From Bacteroidota bacterium (GTDB lineage: Bacteria > Bacteroidota > Bacteroidia > Flavobacteriales > Crocinitomicaceae): a stretch of DNA of 19,228 bases. The position numbers and the translations under genes are program-made. The stretch lies in assembly GCA_029558435.1 (NCBI GenBank), contig JAKQEZ010000535.1, positions 1-19,228 on the forward strand. Reading direction: 5' to 3'. The notes under the pieces were generated by a model. It made no database searches. It was not told the origin of the DNA and saw only the letters and a program-made list of their open reading frames with translations. Positions 7,751 through 15,800 of the stretch are shown here, piece after piece; within the stretch, counting starts at the first letter, position 1; the number at the start of each line of letters is the position of its first letter.

Positions 7751-9913
7751 TTAGTTTTGTTGTTCTTTTACTTGTTGTCCACAGTATGGGCAAAATTTAT
7801 GAAGCTTTTCCAATTGACTAAAACAATTGTCACATAGAATTACTTTGTCAACTACTTGTTTAATTGCGTTTGTTGTTCTAACCGTAAATGCTTCGGGAAT
7901 TTCTTTTAGGAAACTTGATTCGTTTCCTTTTTGTGTTATCAAGAAAAGTTTGTCTTTTGCTCTTGTAATGGCAACGTAAAACAAACGTCTTTCTTCTTCC
8001 ATTAACAAGTCGTGATTTGCTTTTTTTATCACTTGAAAAATTCTGTCTTCAAGCCAAATGTCAGGAAAACCACCATTTCCTTCTGTCAAACCAATGATGA
8101 AAACTACTTTTGCTTCAAGTCCTTTTGAAGCGTGAATTGTCTTGCCTTGAACACGGACATTTTCGTTTTTAAACCTGTAAAAATATGGCGTAAACATTTT
8201 GCTTCGTCTGTACAAAAACAAAATTTCATCATTACTAATTCCGTCTTTAATGAGTTCTTTTACTTTTTCAAAACAGAATTGTAGGTTCTCATCTTCTGTA
8301 TTTCCTGCAAAAACTACAATTTTATGTTCAGATTTTTTTGATGCCTGAACATCTTTTTCAACTTTGAATTTATTATGTTTGATAACTTCATTACTTGCTC
8401 CTACAATGTTTTGTGTGCTGCGATAATTCAAATTAAGTTTGATTGTTTTTGCGTTAGCAAAATGATTTTCAAATTCAACAATGTAACTAACGTTTGAGCC
8501 TCTGAAACCATAAATACTTTGCCAATCGTCCCCAACGCAAAACAGTTGAGTATCGTCAGTAAGCAATAATTTTATGAGTTCTACTTGTAAATTATTTACA
8601 TCTTGAAATTCATCAACTAAAATATATTGATACTTACTTTTGTATTTGTTTGCAATGTCGCTGTGATTTTGAAATAGGGAGGTGCTTCGTGAAAATAGGT
8701 CGTTGAAGTCAAGATACGATTTGTCGGTGCAATAGTGAATGTATTTTTTTACGATTGGAATTGCCAAATCATAAAAATTGCGAACTCTTTCATGTTGGTC
8801 ATTTCTTGCGTTTTCTAACACGGTGTCAACGTTAATGTTTTCAACTTTTATCATATCCGTGATACGCATAATTTGCTGAACAAAATCTTTTACATCTTCG
8901 TGATACCCGTTAAATTCTTCTTTGAAGTTTATAGAAATTGTTTTGTGATAATCGGCTGGTAAACGATTTTTTACAATTTTATCAAGTGTATGATTGAACA
9001 AAGCAGAATCTTGTGTCATTGCTTCAAAAGTCTTTACAAGAAGTAATTTCCCTTTCTGAAATTGTTCTTCTTTGTTTTTCATTGAATAACTTTTGTCGCT
9101 GATATGTTCAATATATAAGTTAGCATCAGGAATATAAAAGTCAGGTTTAAACGAAAAATCCTTTACGTTTAATAATGGTTCATATTCGTTTTTTATGCTG
9201 TGGCGATAAAACCAATCAGCAATAAATTGTTCGGATTTTGAACGAACTTTTGTGCCGTCAAGTGTTGTGAAATATTTGCCGAAAGACGGCAAATATTTTG
9301 GGTCAATTTGCTTTATATGGATTTTATCAATGATGTAATCGAGTATATATCGTTTAAGATTGAGCAAATATTCTGTGTCTTCACATTCTTCAATCAGTAG
9401 TTTATGAAACACTTCAAAAGCTGTTTCGGGTGCAACGTGTTTTGATAGTTCATCTTCTTCATCTTTTTTTTCGTCTCCAATTATCCTGAATTTGTTATCA
9501 AACTCGTTAACACCGTAGTTACGAAGAATGCTGTAACAGAAACTGTGAAAAGTTTTGATAGTTAATCCATCAATCCATTTATATTTTTTCTGTTGAACGA
9601 ATCTTTCTTTTACTTTGTCCGCATAGTTTTTCCGCTTGTCAAGAAGTTGTTTTTCATAGTCGCCACTCTCGTCTGCCGAAATGATAAGACGATCAATCAT
9701 TTCGTTTGTAGCGTTTTTGGTAAATGTAATCGCAAGTATGCTTGAAGGACTTACGCCTTTTTCTTCAATTAAGTAGATGAGTTTTTGCAAAAGCGTTTTT
9801 GTCTTTCCCGAACCTGCACCTGCAAGAACCAAAAGCCTTTTATCTTCGCTAATAACAGCGTCCTTTTGTTGGTCGTTTAATGCACTTAAATCTATCTTTG
9901 TGTTAGCCTCCAA
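7751..9913 (-). CDS. UvrD/Rep-like SF1 helicase with nuclease-like insert and zinc ribbon
   Basis: A 720-residue SF1A DNA helicase with all motifs: Q-motif near 14-19, Walker A AGAGSGKT (31-38), TFTKNAT (63-69), VDEFQD (433-438), GDDWQSIYGFRGS (461-473), NYRST (496-500), HASKGLE (594-600) and VAITRAK (647-653). Inserted in domain 1B (about 222-295) is SKSEQFIADWFYRH...FSFKPDFYIPDANLYIEH, a PD-(D/E)xK-like pattern with E228, D258 and E269; the usual lysine after the last Glu is not obvious. The C-terminus has a zinc ribbon, CDNC (694-697) and CPYC (708-711). The start is TTG at 9913, with an in-frame TAA two codons before it and no ATG nearby. A GGAGG at 9905-9909 lies just inside this start, upstream of an ATA codon. 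It lies 36 bp after the RNase H gene and shares its block. Confidence 0.9.
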   Translation of the reverse strand: MEANTKIDLSALNDQQKDAVISEDKRLLVLAGAGSGKTKTLLQKLIYLIEEKGVSPSSILAITFTKNATNEMIDRLIISADESGDYEKQLLDKRKNYADKVKERFVQQKKYKWIDGLTIKTFHSFCYSILRNYGVNEFDNKFRIIGDEKKDEEDELSKHVAPETAFEVFHKLLIEECEDTEYLLNLKRYILDYIIDKIHIKQIDPKYLPSFGKYFTTLDGTKVRSKSEQFIADWFYRHSIKNEYEPLLNVKDFSFKPDFYIPDANLYIEHISDKSYSMKNKEEQFQKGKLLLVKTFEAMTQDSALFNHTLDKIVKNRLPADYHKTISINFKEEFNGYHEDVKDFVQQIMRITDMIKVENINVDTVLENARNDQHERVRNFYDLAIPIVKKYIHYCTDKSYLDFNDLFSRSTSLFQNHSDIANKYKSKYQYILVDEFQDVNNLQVELIKLLLTDDTQLFCVGDDWQSIYGFRGSNVSYIVEFENHFANAKTIKLNLNYRSTQNIVGASNEVIKHNKFKVEKDVQASKKSEHKIVVFAGNTEDENLQFCFEKVKELIKDGISNDEILFLYRRSKMFTPYFYRFKNENVRVQGKTIHASKGLEAKVVFIIGLTEGNGGFPDIWLEDRIFQVIKKANHDLLMEEERRLFYVAITRAKDKLFLITQKGNESSFLKEIPEAFTVRTTNAIKQVVDKVILCDNCFSQLEKLHKFCPYCGQQVKEQQN

Positions 9914-9949
9914 AATTTAATCAATATCTAATAGGACAAATATCCGAAA

Positions 9950-10915
9950 TTATTTTCTTCCGTAGTCGGCAGGAATTTCTCCCCAAGCTCCTGTATTCCA
10001 TTTTAATATTTTGGTATTGTATTCGTTTGTTTCAAGCCAAGATACCGCTCGTTGAATTAAATCAAAAACTTTTTCGTTTTTGTCTGTACGTTCATATTTA
10101 GTTTTGCATTTTTTCTGTTTAACCCAAGAGATTGCATTTGCACTGTCGCTGTAAACAATTTTGAGTTCTTCTCCTTTTTTCTTGTATAATGCAAGTGCGT
10201 GAACAATTGCTAAAAATTCACCAATATTGTTTGTTGCTTCTTCCAACTTCATTGCGAAGATGACCTTTCTTGTTTTTGTATCTACTCCACGATATTCCGT
10301 AGGTCCAGGATTTTGAATAGTAGATGCGTCAACAGCAATACTTTCAAGGATTGGTTTGTCGTCAATAATTTCTGCTGTTTCTGCTTGTATTTTGTCTGCT
10401 GTGGCAAAAAGGTCTGTTTCGTAATTGTTTTGTGCATTTAAATCGTTCGGAAGATTTTTTTTGCCCGACATTGTTTTTCCTAACTGTTCTGCAAGCTGAA
10501 ACTCTTTTGTAAATTTAACTTCCTTTGAGTGTTTAAATGAAATTGTATGTGGGGTTGCGGCAAGGACTTTATCTAATGAAATCCATAGGTCAACGTGTTT
10601 CTTTTTTTTAAAGCCTTTCTTTTTCCAACTTTCTAACCAGCCTTTAGTTAAAGTGTCAATCACATAACCATTTGACAAGTAAACAACAACATTGCTTGGG
10701 TTTTTGTCTTTAATTCTTTTCAGTCCTTCCGTAATTCCGTAAATGTCCATTCGGGCATTTGTTGTATGAGAAAAGCCACCAGACATTTCGTCAATTTTTT
10801 CTCCATTCACAGTTATAGCAATTCCATAACCACCATTTCCAACCGCTTCATCACTGTCAAGTCGTTCAGAAAAATGGCACGAGCCGTAAACAAAAATTTT
10901 TATTTCATTTGTCAT
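9950..10915 (-). CDS. Tandem RNase H protein, inactive N-domain and active C-domain
   Basis: Two RNase H folds in 321 residues. The C-terminal domain (about 190-321) keeps the D-E-D-D site: IAVDAS (D196), NNIGEFLAI (E233), VYSDSANAISW (D257) and GEIPADYGRK (D317). It looks able to cut the RNA strand of RNA-DNA hybrids. The N-terminal domain (about 5-145) has the same architecture (GNGGYGIAI, TTNARMDIYGI, VVVYLSNGYVIDTLTKGW) but the catalytic residues are altered: no Asp in VYGSC, Asp57 for Glu, Asn82 for Asp. A hybrid-binding role for it is likely but inferred. RNase H1 proteins more often carry one catalytic domain with a small binding domain. It is the first gene of a two-gene block with a helicase, suggesting joint action on R-loops or hybrids. 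Confidence 0.85.
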   Translation of the reverse strand: MTNEIKIFVYGSCHFSERLDSDEAVGNGGYGIAITVNGEKIDEMSGGFSHTTNARMDIYGITEGLKRIKDKNPSNVVVYLSNGYVIDTLTKGWLESWKKKGFKKKKHVDLWISLDKVLAATPHTISFKHSKEVKFTKEFQLAEQLGKTMSGKKNLPNDLNAQNNYETDLFATADKIQAETAEIIDDKPILESIAVDASTIQNPGPTEYRGVDTKTRKVIFAMKLEEATNNIGEFLAIVHALALYKKKGEELKIVYSDSANAISWVKQKKCKTKYERTDKNEKVFDLIQRAVSWLETNEYNTKILKWNTGAWGEIPADYGRK

Positions 10916-10959
10916 TTAGTTAGTTCGTTTGTAGTTAGTATGGTCGCTTGTTGCCTGAC

Positions 10960-11153
10960 ACATAACGTTTCGAGGCTTGGCGTCAGTGGCGGAAATTGAA
11001 GCTATAAGTTTCAATTTAGCGACACTGTAAGCAAAAGCCAATTCATTGAATAAATTTAAGAAAAAAAGTGAATGTAATTGGCTTTTTGCGACATAGAAAA
11101 CCGAAACTATTAATAATCACTTAACCCGCCATTGCGCCAAACCCTTGTTAGCG
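10960..11153. repeat. attC-like imperfect inverted repeat, extended interior
   Basis: Left core ACATAAC then GTTTCGAGGCTTGGCGTCAG and TGGCGG; right arm CCCGCCATTGCGCCAAACCC then TTGTTAGCG. At 194 bp it is the longest copy. The extra length holds two hairpins: AAATTGAA...TTTCAATTT near 11001-11023, and a long stem from GCAAAAGCCAATTCATT (about 11032) to GAATGTAATTGGCTTTTTGC (about 11090). The core bases pair with cores of both neighbouring repeats. Confidence 0.75.
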
Positions 11154-11160
11154 GTAGCCC

Positions 11161-11589
11161 TTATTTTTCGGTTGTTAAGTTTTCAGTAATAAATTTTTCA
11201 GTGTATTGTTTAATTAGGTTTCGTACAGTTCTAAACTCGTGTTTGATTTCTTCATCTGTTCCGATTGCTTTTGCTGGGTCGGGAAAATTCTGATGAAATT
11301 TTTTGGCTTTCGTAGGGAAGAAAGGACAACGTTCTTTTGCATTGTCACAAACCGTAATTACAAAGTCAAAATCAATATTGTAATATTCGTCAATGTTGTT
11401 AGAAGTATGATTGGAAATATCAATTCCGTCTTCTCGCATTGTTTCTATGGCTTTAGGATTTACACCGTGTGTTTCAACTCCTGCACTATAAATTTGAGCT
11501 TTATTACCTGCAAAATGTCGTAAATAACCTTCAGCTATTTGACTTCTACAACTGTTTCCTGTGCAAAGCACTAAAATTTTCTTTGTCAT
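11161..11589 (-). CDS. arsC: Arsenate reductase, thioredoxin-coupled type
   Basis: A 142-residue protein of the low-molecular-weight tyrosine phosphatase fold. It reduces arsenate to arsenite in the cytoplasm. The P-loop is LCTGNSCRSQ with Cys9 and Arg15 (CX5R). Cys81 and Cys88 (ITVCDNAKERCPF) occupy the positions of the relay cysteines of the pI258-type enzyme (10, 82, 89), and Asp104 in FPDPAKA is the general acid. This supports thioredoxin as reductant. I chose ATG at 11589 because the family starts M-x-K-x-I-L-V-L-C; a longer frame to 11664 overlaps the preceding small gene. It is the last gene of the ars operon, 4 nt after the 41-aa ORF, and its stop is 7 bp from the repeat core. No arsenite efflux gene follows. 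Confidence 0.93.
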   Translation of the reverse strand: MTKKILVLCTGNSCRSQIAEGYLRHFAGNKAQIYSAGVETHGVNPKAIETMREDGIDISNHTSNNIDEYYNIDFDFVITVCDNAKERCPFFPTKAKKFHQNFPDPAKAIGTDEEIKHEFRTVRNLIKQYTEKFITENLTTEK

Positions 11590-11593
11590 ATTT

Positions 11594-11719
11594 TTAAACG
11601 AGTAACCAAATGATATTGATGATGAAAAATTTTGGGTCAAATCCAAAAATGAGTTGCAACACAATAACAGATGTTGTGATTATAATGGGTTTCTTGTATT
11701 TGATGAGCTTTTCTTTCAT
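11594..11719 (-). CDS. 41-aa single-helix membrane peptide in the ars operon
   Basis: The ORF MKEKLIKYKKPIIITTSV continues into VLQLIFGFDPKFFIINIIWLLV. It has a basic N-terminus and a largely hydrophobic remainder, so one or two short membrane helices are likely. The ATG at 11719 lies one base after the stop of the DUF6428 gene, and the stop lies 4 nt before arsC, so it is translationally linked to both. A longer in-frame reading to 11803 would overlap the DUF6428 gene and has no support. Function is unknown. Its tight packing and intact frame argue that it is a real gene. It could interact with an arsenite transporter encoded elsewhere, but this is a guess. Confidence 0.6.
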   Translation of the reverse strand: MKEKLIKYKKPIIITTSVIVLQLIFGFDPKFFIINIIWLLV

Positions 11720-11720
11720 T

Positions 11721-12179
11721 TTAGCAACAACCAGAATTGGGTGAACAAGTCGTAAGTTCAGATAGGTTTTTCTTTTGTTTTTCGGTTGGGATTCCACAAG
11801 CATCTTCTGCTAAACAAGTGGTTGTTTTGTTCTTCAATACGAAATGATTTCCGTTGAAATCCAAATCGAATTTGCCAATAGTTTCATTTTGATATTCTAC
11901 TTCAATATCAAAATCTCCGATTGCCAATTTTTCTTCTGAAAGTTTGATGATGTTGAGTAGTTTAGTTGGTTTTAAACGATGTTCAAAATCGTTGGCGTTC
12001 CAAAGCTGGAAATTTATCACACTTTCGGTGCGGATTACTCCACCACAATCAATAAAGTTTTTAGTGATTTGTCCGATTTCTGTAACGTGAAAATGTTCAG
12101 GAACAAAATTTCCATTTTCTAATTGAAATTCTACATTTTCCAATGTTGGTAGAATTGTTTTCAGTTTTGATAGTTTCAT
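11721..12179 (-). CDS. DUF6428 family protein of arsenic operons
   Basis: A 152-residue soluble protein: MKLSKLKTILPTLENVEFQL, then FVPEHFHVTEIG, DCGGVIRTESVINFQLWNAN, and a Cys-rich tail TTCLAEDACGIP...TTCSPNSGCC. This matches what I know of the DUF6428 family that accompanies arsR and arsC in Bacteroidota. The role is not established; the HFH motif and the C-terminal cysteines suggest metal or metalloid binding (inference). ATG at 12179 follows a 53-bp gap after arsR that holds a terminator-like hairpin and a second ArsR-type site, so the gene can be controlled separately from arsR. Confidence 0.82.
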   Translation of the reverse strand: MKLSKLKTILPTLENVEFQLENGNFVPEHFHVTEIGQITKNFIDCGGVIRTESVINFQLWNANDFEHRLKPTKLLNIIKLSEEKLAIGDFDIEVEYQNETIGKFDLDFNGNHFVLKNKTTTCLAEDACGIPTEKQKKNLSELTTCSPNSGCC

Positions 12180-12196
12180 AAAAAGATATTTTGTTT

Positions 12197-12213
12197 TATT
12201 GCAATATTACGAT
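12197..12213 (-). promoter_or_regulatory. Second ArsR-type operator, before the DUF6428 gene
   Basis: The bases ATTGCAATATTACGAT share the 13-mer GCAATATTACGAT with the palindrome in front of arsR. The site lies 18-34 bp upstream of the DUF6428 start codon and just after the arsR stop. TAATATTG on the - strand could be the -7 box of a Bacteroidota promoter, but no TTG is found at the proper distance, so the promoter is weaker or absent. Confidence 0.6.
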
Positions 12214-12223
12214 GTTGATAATT

Positions 12224-12247
12224 AAAAAAATGCTAACAGCATTTTTG
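12224..12247 (-). terminator. Hairpin overlapping the arsR stop codon
   Basis: AATGCT-GTT-AGCATT on the - strand forms a perfect 6-bp stem and 3-base loop followed by a run of T (A-run 12224-12230 on +). The arsR TAG lies in the loop/stem. It has A-tract before and T-tract after, so it could act in either direction. It would reduce read-through from arsR into DUF6428-arsC unless overcome. Confidence 0.5.
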
Positions 12248-12559
12248 GTTAGTTACTGTTGTTATAATGTTGGAAAAATAGTTTTTCAAAATGCTAAAAG
12301 TATTTTCATCAATACAATAACAAATAGAGTTTCCTTCAATATTTCCTTTTATCAGTCCAGCATTTTTGAGTTCTTTCAAATGTTGTGAAATTGTCGGTTG
12401 AGCAAGTGGAAGTTCATTTACAATATCTCCACAAATACATTGATTTACTTTCAATAAATATTCAATAATTGCAATTCTTGCAGGATGTCCCAATGCTTTT
12501 GCGAATATTGCGATTTGATTTTGTTTGTCTGTAAAGTGGTCTGTTTTTGTAGCTCCCAT
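12233..12559 (-). CDS. arsR: ArsR-family metalloregulator
   Basis: A 108-residue winged-helix repressor of the ArsR/SmtB family. It binds operator DNA and is released by arsenite. Residues 14-35 (NQIAIFAKALGHPARIAIIE) form the dimer and first helices. NQCICGDIV (Cys41, Cys43) sits where the metalloid site of classical ArsR (ELCVCDL) lies. PLAQPTISQHLKELKNAGLI (51-70) is the recognition helix-turn-helix, and EGNSICYCI with the terminal CC adds further thiols. ATG at 12559 is 12 bp from a near-perfect 22-bp palindrome, so it is autoregulated. It is the first gene of the ars block; the distance of 115 bp to the upstream repeat leaves room for its own promoter. Confidence 0.92.
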   Translation of the reverse strand: MGATKTDHFTDKQNQIAIFAKALGHPARIAIIEYLLKVNQCICGDIVNELPLAQPTISQHLKELKNAGLIKGNIEGNSICYCIDENTFSILKNYFSNIITTVTNQKCC

Positions 12560-12570
12560 TTCTGTATTTT

Positions 12571-12607
12571 AATATCGCAATATTACGATATTTATTTTAG
12601 TTGGCAA
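12571..12607 (-). promoter_or_regulatory. arsR promoter with overlapping operator palindrome
   Basis: AATATCGCAATATTACGATATT (22 bp, 12571-12592) is a palindrome with one mismatched pair; its inner 20-mer is ATATCGCAATATTACGATAT. On the - strand TAATATTG (12585-12578), one change from the Bacteroidota -7 consensus TAnnTTTG, follows TTG (12607-12605) after exactly 19 bases. The palindrome covers the -7 box, so bound ArsR would block sigma contact. The same core recurs at 12201-12213. Confidence 0.72.
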
Positions 12608-12674
12608 ATTTTATTAGATTTTTTTCTGTCAAAAAGTTTGATGAGTTTTTGTGCGACTGTTCGGAAAGGGTCAC

Positions 12675-12807
12675 AGCTAACGTTTCGGGGCTTTGCGAAG
12701 TGGCTGAAAATCGAAGCACATATGTTCAGTTTTGCACAAAAGTTTAATCGAAGAACTACCGTTGATTTTAGCACTAAACCCGCCATTTTGCCAAACTGCT
12801 GTTGGGC
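12675..12807. repeat. attC-like imperfect inverted repeat
   Basis: Left core AGCTAAC then GTTTCGGGGCTTTGCGAAGT and GGCTG; right arm CCCGCCATTTTGCCAAACTG then CTGTTGGGC. GTTGGGC fits the integron core consensus GTTRRRY. Interior motifs TTTTGCACAAAAG and TTTAGCACTAAA recur in other copies. 133 bp long. The left arm is nearly identical to that of the copy at 17808. Confidence 0.78.
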
Positions 12808-12817
12808 GATCGTTATT

Positions 12818-15800
12818 TTATTTGTTTAGTATTTTTCGGTGTTCACTTTTTAATACGGTCGGTTTTTGCATAAATACTTTGTCGAATAGAATTAGTTTTT
12901 CTTGAAATTTCATTGTCACTTGGTCTTTATTGTCGCACCACCATTTATAAAATTCCACTGGTTTGTCAGTATAAGGAACACTTGCTTTAACTTGTTTATC
13001 ATAACCTTTAAAATCGATTCGAATATTTAGACCAAGGCTATCACGAAAATGTTCAAAATGGTTTGCTTTAAGTTTTGAAACCAAAATTTCAAATACCTTT
13101 CCGTCAATTTTCAATTTGTATTTTTGGAAGACAGTATGAAAAGAAACAGGATCTTCAACTAACCATTCGGAAATTTTCATTGTTCTTATTCCTTGTTCGT
13201 TTTCAATTGTCAATAAATTTGTGCTATTGTAAAACGATTCTGAATTAGGATGAAAAATGTGAATATTGTTCTTTTCATCTGATTCGGTTGCTTCAGCTTT
13301 AATTGGTGTAGAATTATTGTTTAAAAATTCAATGATGTTTAAATTATTTGCTTCGCCACCTTTATGTTTATCTAATAAAATATCAACATCTGATCCAAGG
13401 AAAAAATCCTCTACAAAATCCCAACGCTCATCGTTGGAAAAACTGCGTAAAAAGAAATGATCAAAGATTTGATTACTCAAATGATGCCTTTCTAAAGTTT
13501 TTGACAATAAAGTATTTGTATAGTTGTTATTATTTGAATCTCTTTCAATTCTTAATGGATCATTTATACGAATGAAAACCATTGGATTTTCGCCACCTTT
13601 AATTTCAAAAGTTCCGAGTTCAAGCATTTCTAAAAAGTATCCAAGTCTGACATAATTGATTGAATTGGATTCTTTGTTGGTTACATATCGATTTACAATG
13701 TATTCGTCAGTATTCCCAAACAAGTTATTTAGTCTATTTGTAAGTGCTGTAAAACTCGCTAAATATTGGTTGTTGAAAACTCTATACTTGTAACCATCTA
13801 TTTCTCTACGTTGTTGTAAAAAAGCATTTGCTTCTATTACACCTGGTTGAATTAATCTTCCTGAATATGACGAAAGAATGAATTTGCTAATTTTTTCCGC
13901 TTTCGTTTCGTCATTTAACAATTTATTTAATTCGGCTTCCAATTCTTTTTGATTGAAAAACGAACCTTCAAAATTTGCAAATATGGTTTGAATGTTTGCA
14001 AATAATAATTGTAGACTTTGATACAAATTGTTGAATGTATCTAATCTTTCAAATGACATTTTTAGTTGTGGAATTACTTCAATTCCATCGTTTCTGAATA
14101 AATAACCTGTATAGAAATCACGTTTTACAATTGGGAAACTTTTATCATTAAAGTTTTGATACCATAATTTGTCTAAATCAATTTCAACAATATTATTTCC
14201 ATTTTCTAATGAACTTATATGTGTAAAAGTTTCAGCATATTTTGCCCTATAAATGGATAAGTGTTGATCGGAAATTCTTGCAAAAACTCGAACAAAGAGT
14301 TTTTTAGGTCTTGCAATAATTACGTTAAATCGGGTTTTTGCCAAATAGTCTTTTTCGATCATCATTAATGCTGTTAAGACTTTTTGGTCAAGATCAATAG
14401 CATTTTCAAATATGTGTCCAAAATCATCAACCGATAAAAGCAGGTTTCTGCTTTTGTTATTTTTGATGTATGCTTTGTAAATTTTTTTCAGGACTTCTTT
14501 TATTTGATATTGTCTTAAAGCAGACATACCGTGAAGTGCTTTTGTAAATCTTTGGTCTTGTGAAGAATAGTTCAAAGCAGCAAAACCTTTAATTTCAGGC
14601 TTTCTTGCGACTCTCCCAATTTCTTGAACATAATCAGGCAATAATCCCGAAGGCGCGTGATGATAAACCAATTCAATATCAGATATATCAACACCCATTC
14701 CAAAGGCTTTAGTAGAAATCATTATTTTTCTCTGACCGCTTTTGAATTGTCTAAATGAAAATTCTTTTTGTTCAGCTGGCATTGACCCATAATATCCCGT
14801 TGCAATATCAAGTTTTTCATTATTTAATTTGTCTATTATTTGACGAATATGCTTTGTATAAGGTGTATAAACCAAAGTTTTCAGTCCTACATCATTAATT
14901 TTTTTTATAAAGTCAACCGTTTGAGCAAGTTTGTTACTTTCATAATTTGTAGAAAAACGATCGTGATTGTTTACAGCGAATGTTATATCACTTCTTTTAA
15001 CTTGTCCAATAAAAACGTGTGGATTGTGCATTACCAAACTATCAATGCTATCAAAAACCATATCGTTCGCACCGCCATAAATTGCTGTTGCAGTAACTGC
15101 AACCATTGGAAAACTTAAATTGTGATATTTCCTCACTTTTCTAACGTGATTTCCTAAAAACCAATAATCAACACGAAAATCTCTTCCCCAAGTTGTAATT
15201 AAATGAGCTTCATCAATTACAAGTAAACCAAGTTTTCTTTCTCCAATAAAATGTTTAATATCATAAGACATAAAAAGTTCGGGCGACATATATAAAATGT
15301 CAATTTCTCCACTTTGACAGTTTTCTATAACTCTTTCACGATCAATTAAACTTAATTCGCTATTCAAGTACGCAACTTTATCAAAATTACGATCAGTGAT
15401 AATTGCATTTACTTGATCTTTCATTAATGCAATTAATGGCGAAATGACAATTGTAATATCGCCACTTTGAGAAACGTAAAATGCAGGTAATTGAAAAAGA
15501 AGAGATTTACCTGCACCGGTAGGTGCGGTTAAAAACAAATCTCTTGTTTTTTCATTTCTTTTTGAATTTTCGTATTCTTTAATAATTGTTTCAACAATTA
15601 AGCCTTGAGAAATTTCTGAAACTTGATTTCCAATGTCAGGGTTGCGATAAACTTTTAGTCCTCTAAATTCTGCTTTTTCTCCCCAATATTTTAGAAGTAA
15701 ATCTTTTGTTGACTTATTAACTTGATAATCTTCTTTTATTATTTCTTCTTTCAAAAGGCTTAATGAACCTCCAAAGAGATTTAAAACATAATTTACCCTT

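Noticed and set aside
12229..12243. GCTAAC inside the hairpin between arsR and DUF6428 as a cassette boundary
   Set aside because: It has no long arm or partner GTT core at the usual distance, and a simple hairpin with T-run at the arsR stop explains it.
12592..12786. 64-aa - strand ORF upstream of arsR
   Set aside because: Most of it is repeat sequence; the rest is the arsR promoter region.
12675..12807. Repeats as plain intrinsic terminators
   Set aside because: They are over 130 bp, lack a consistent stem followed by T-run, and have complementary ends shared across a gene block. Termination may still be a side effect.
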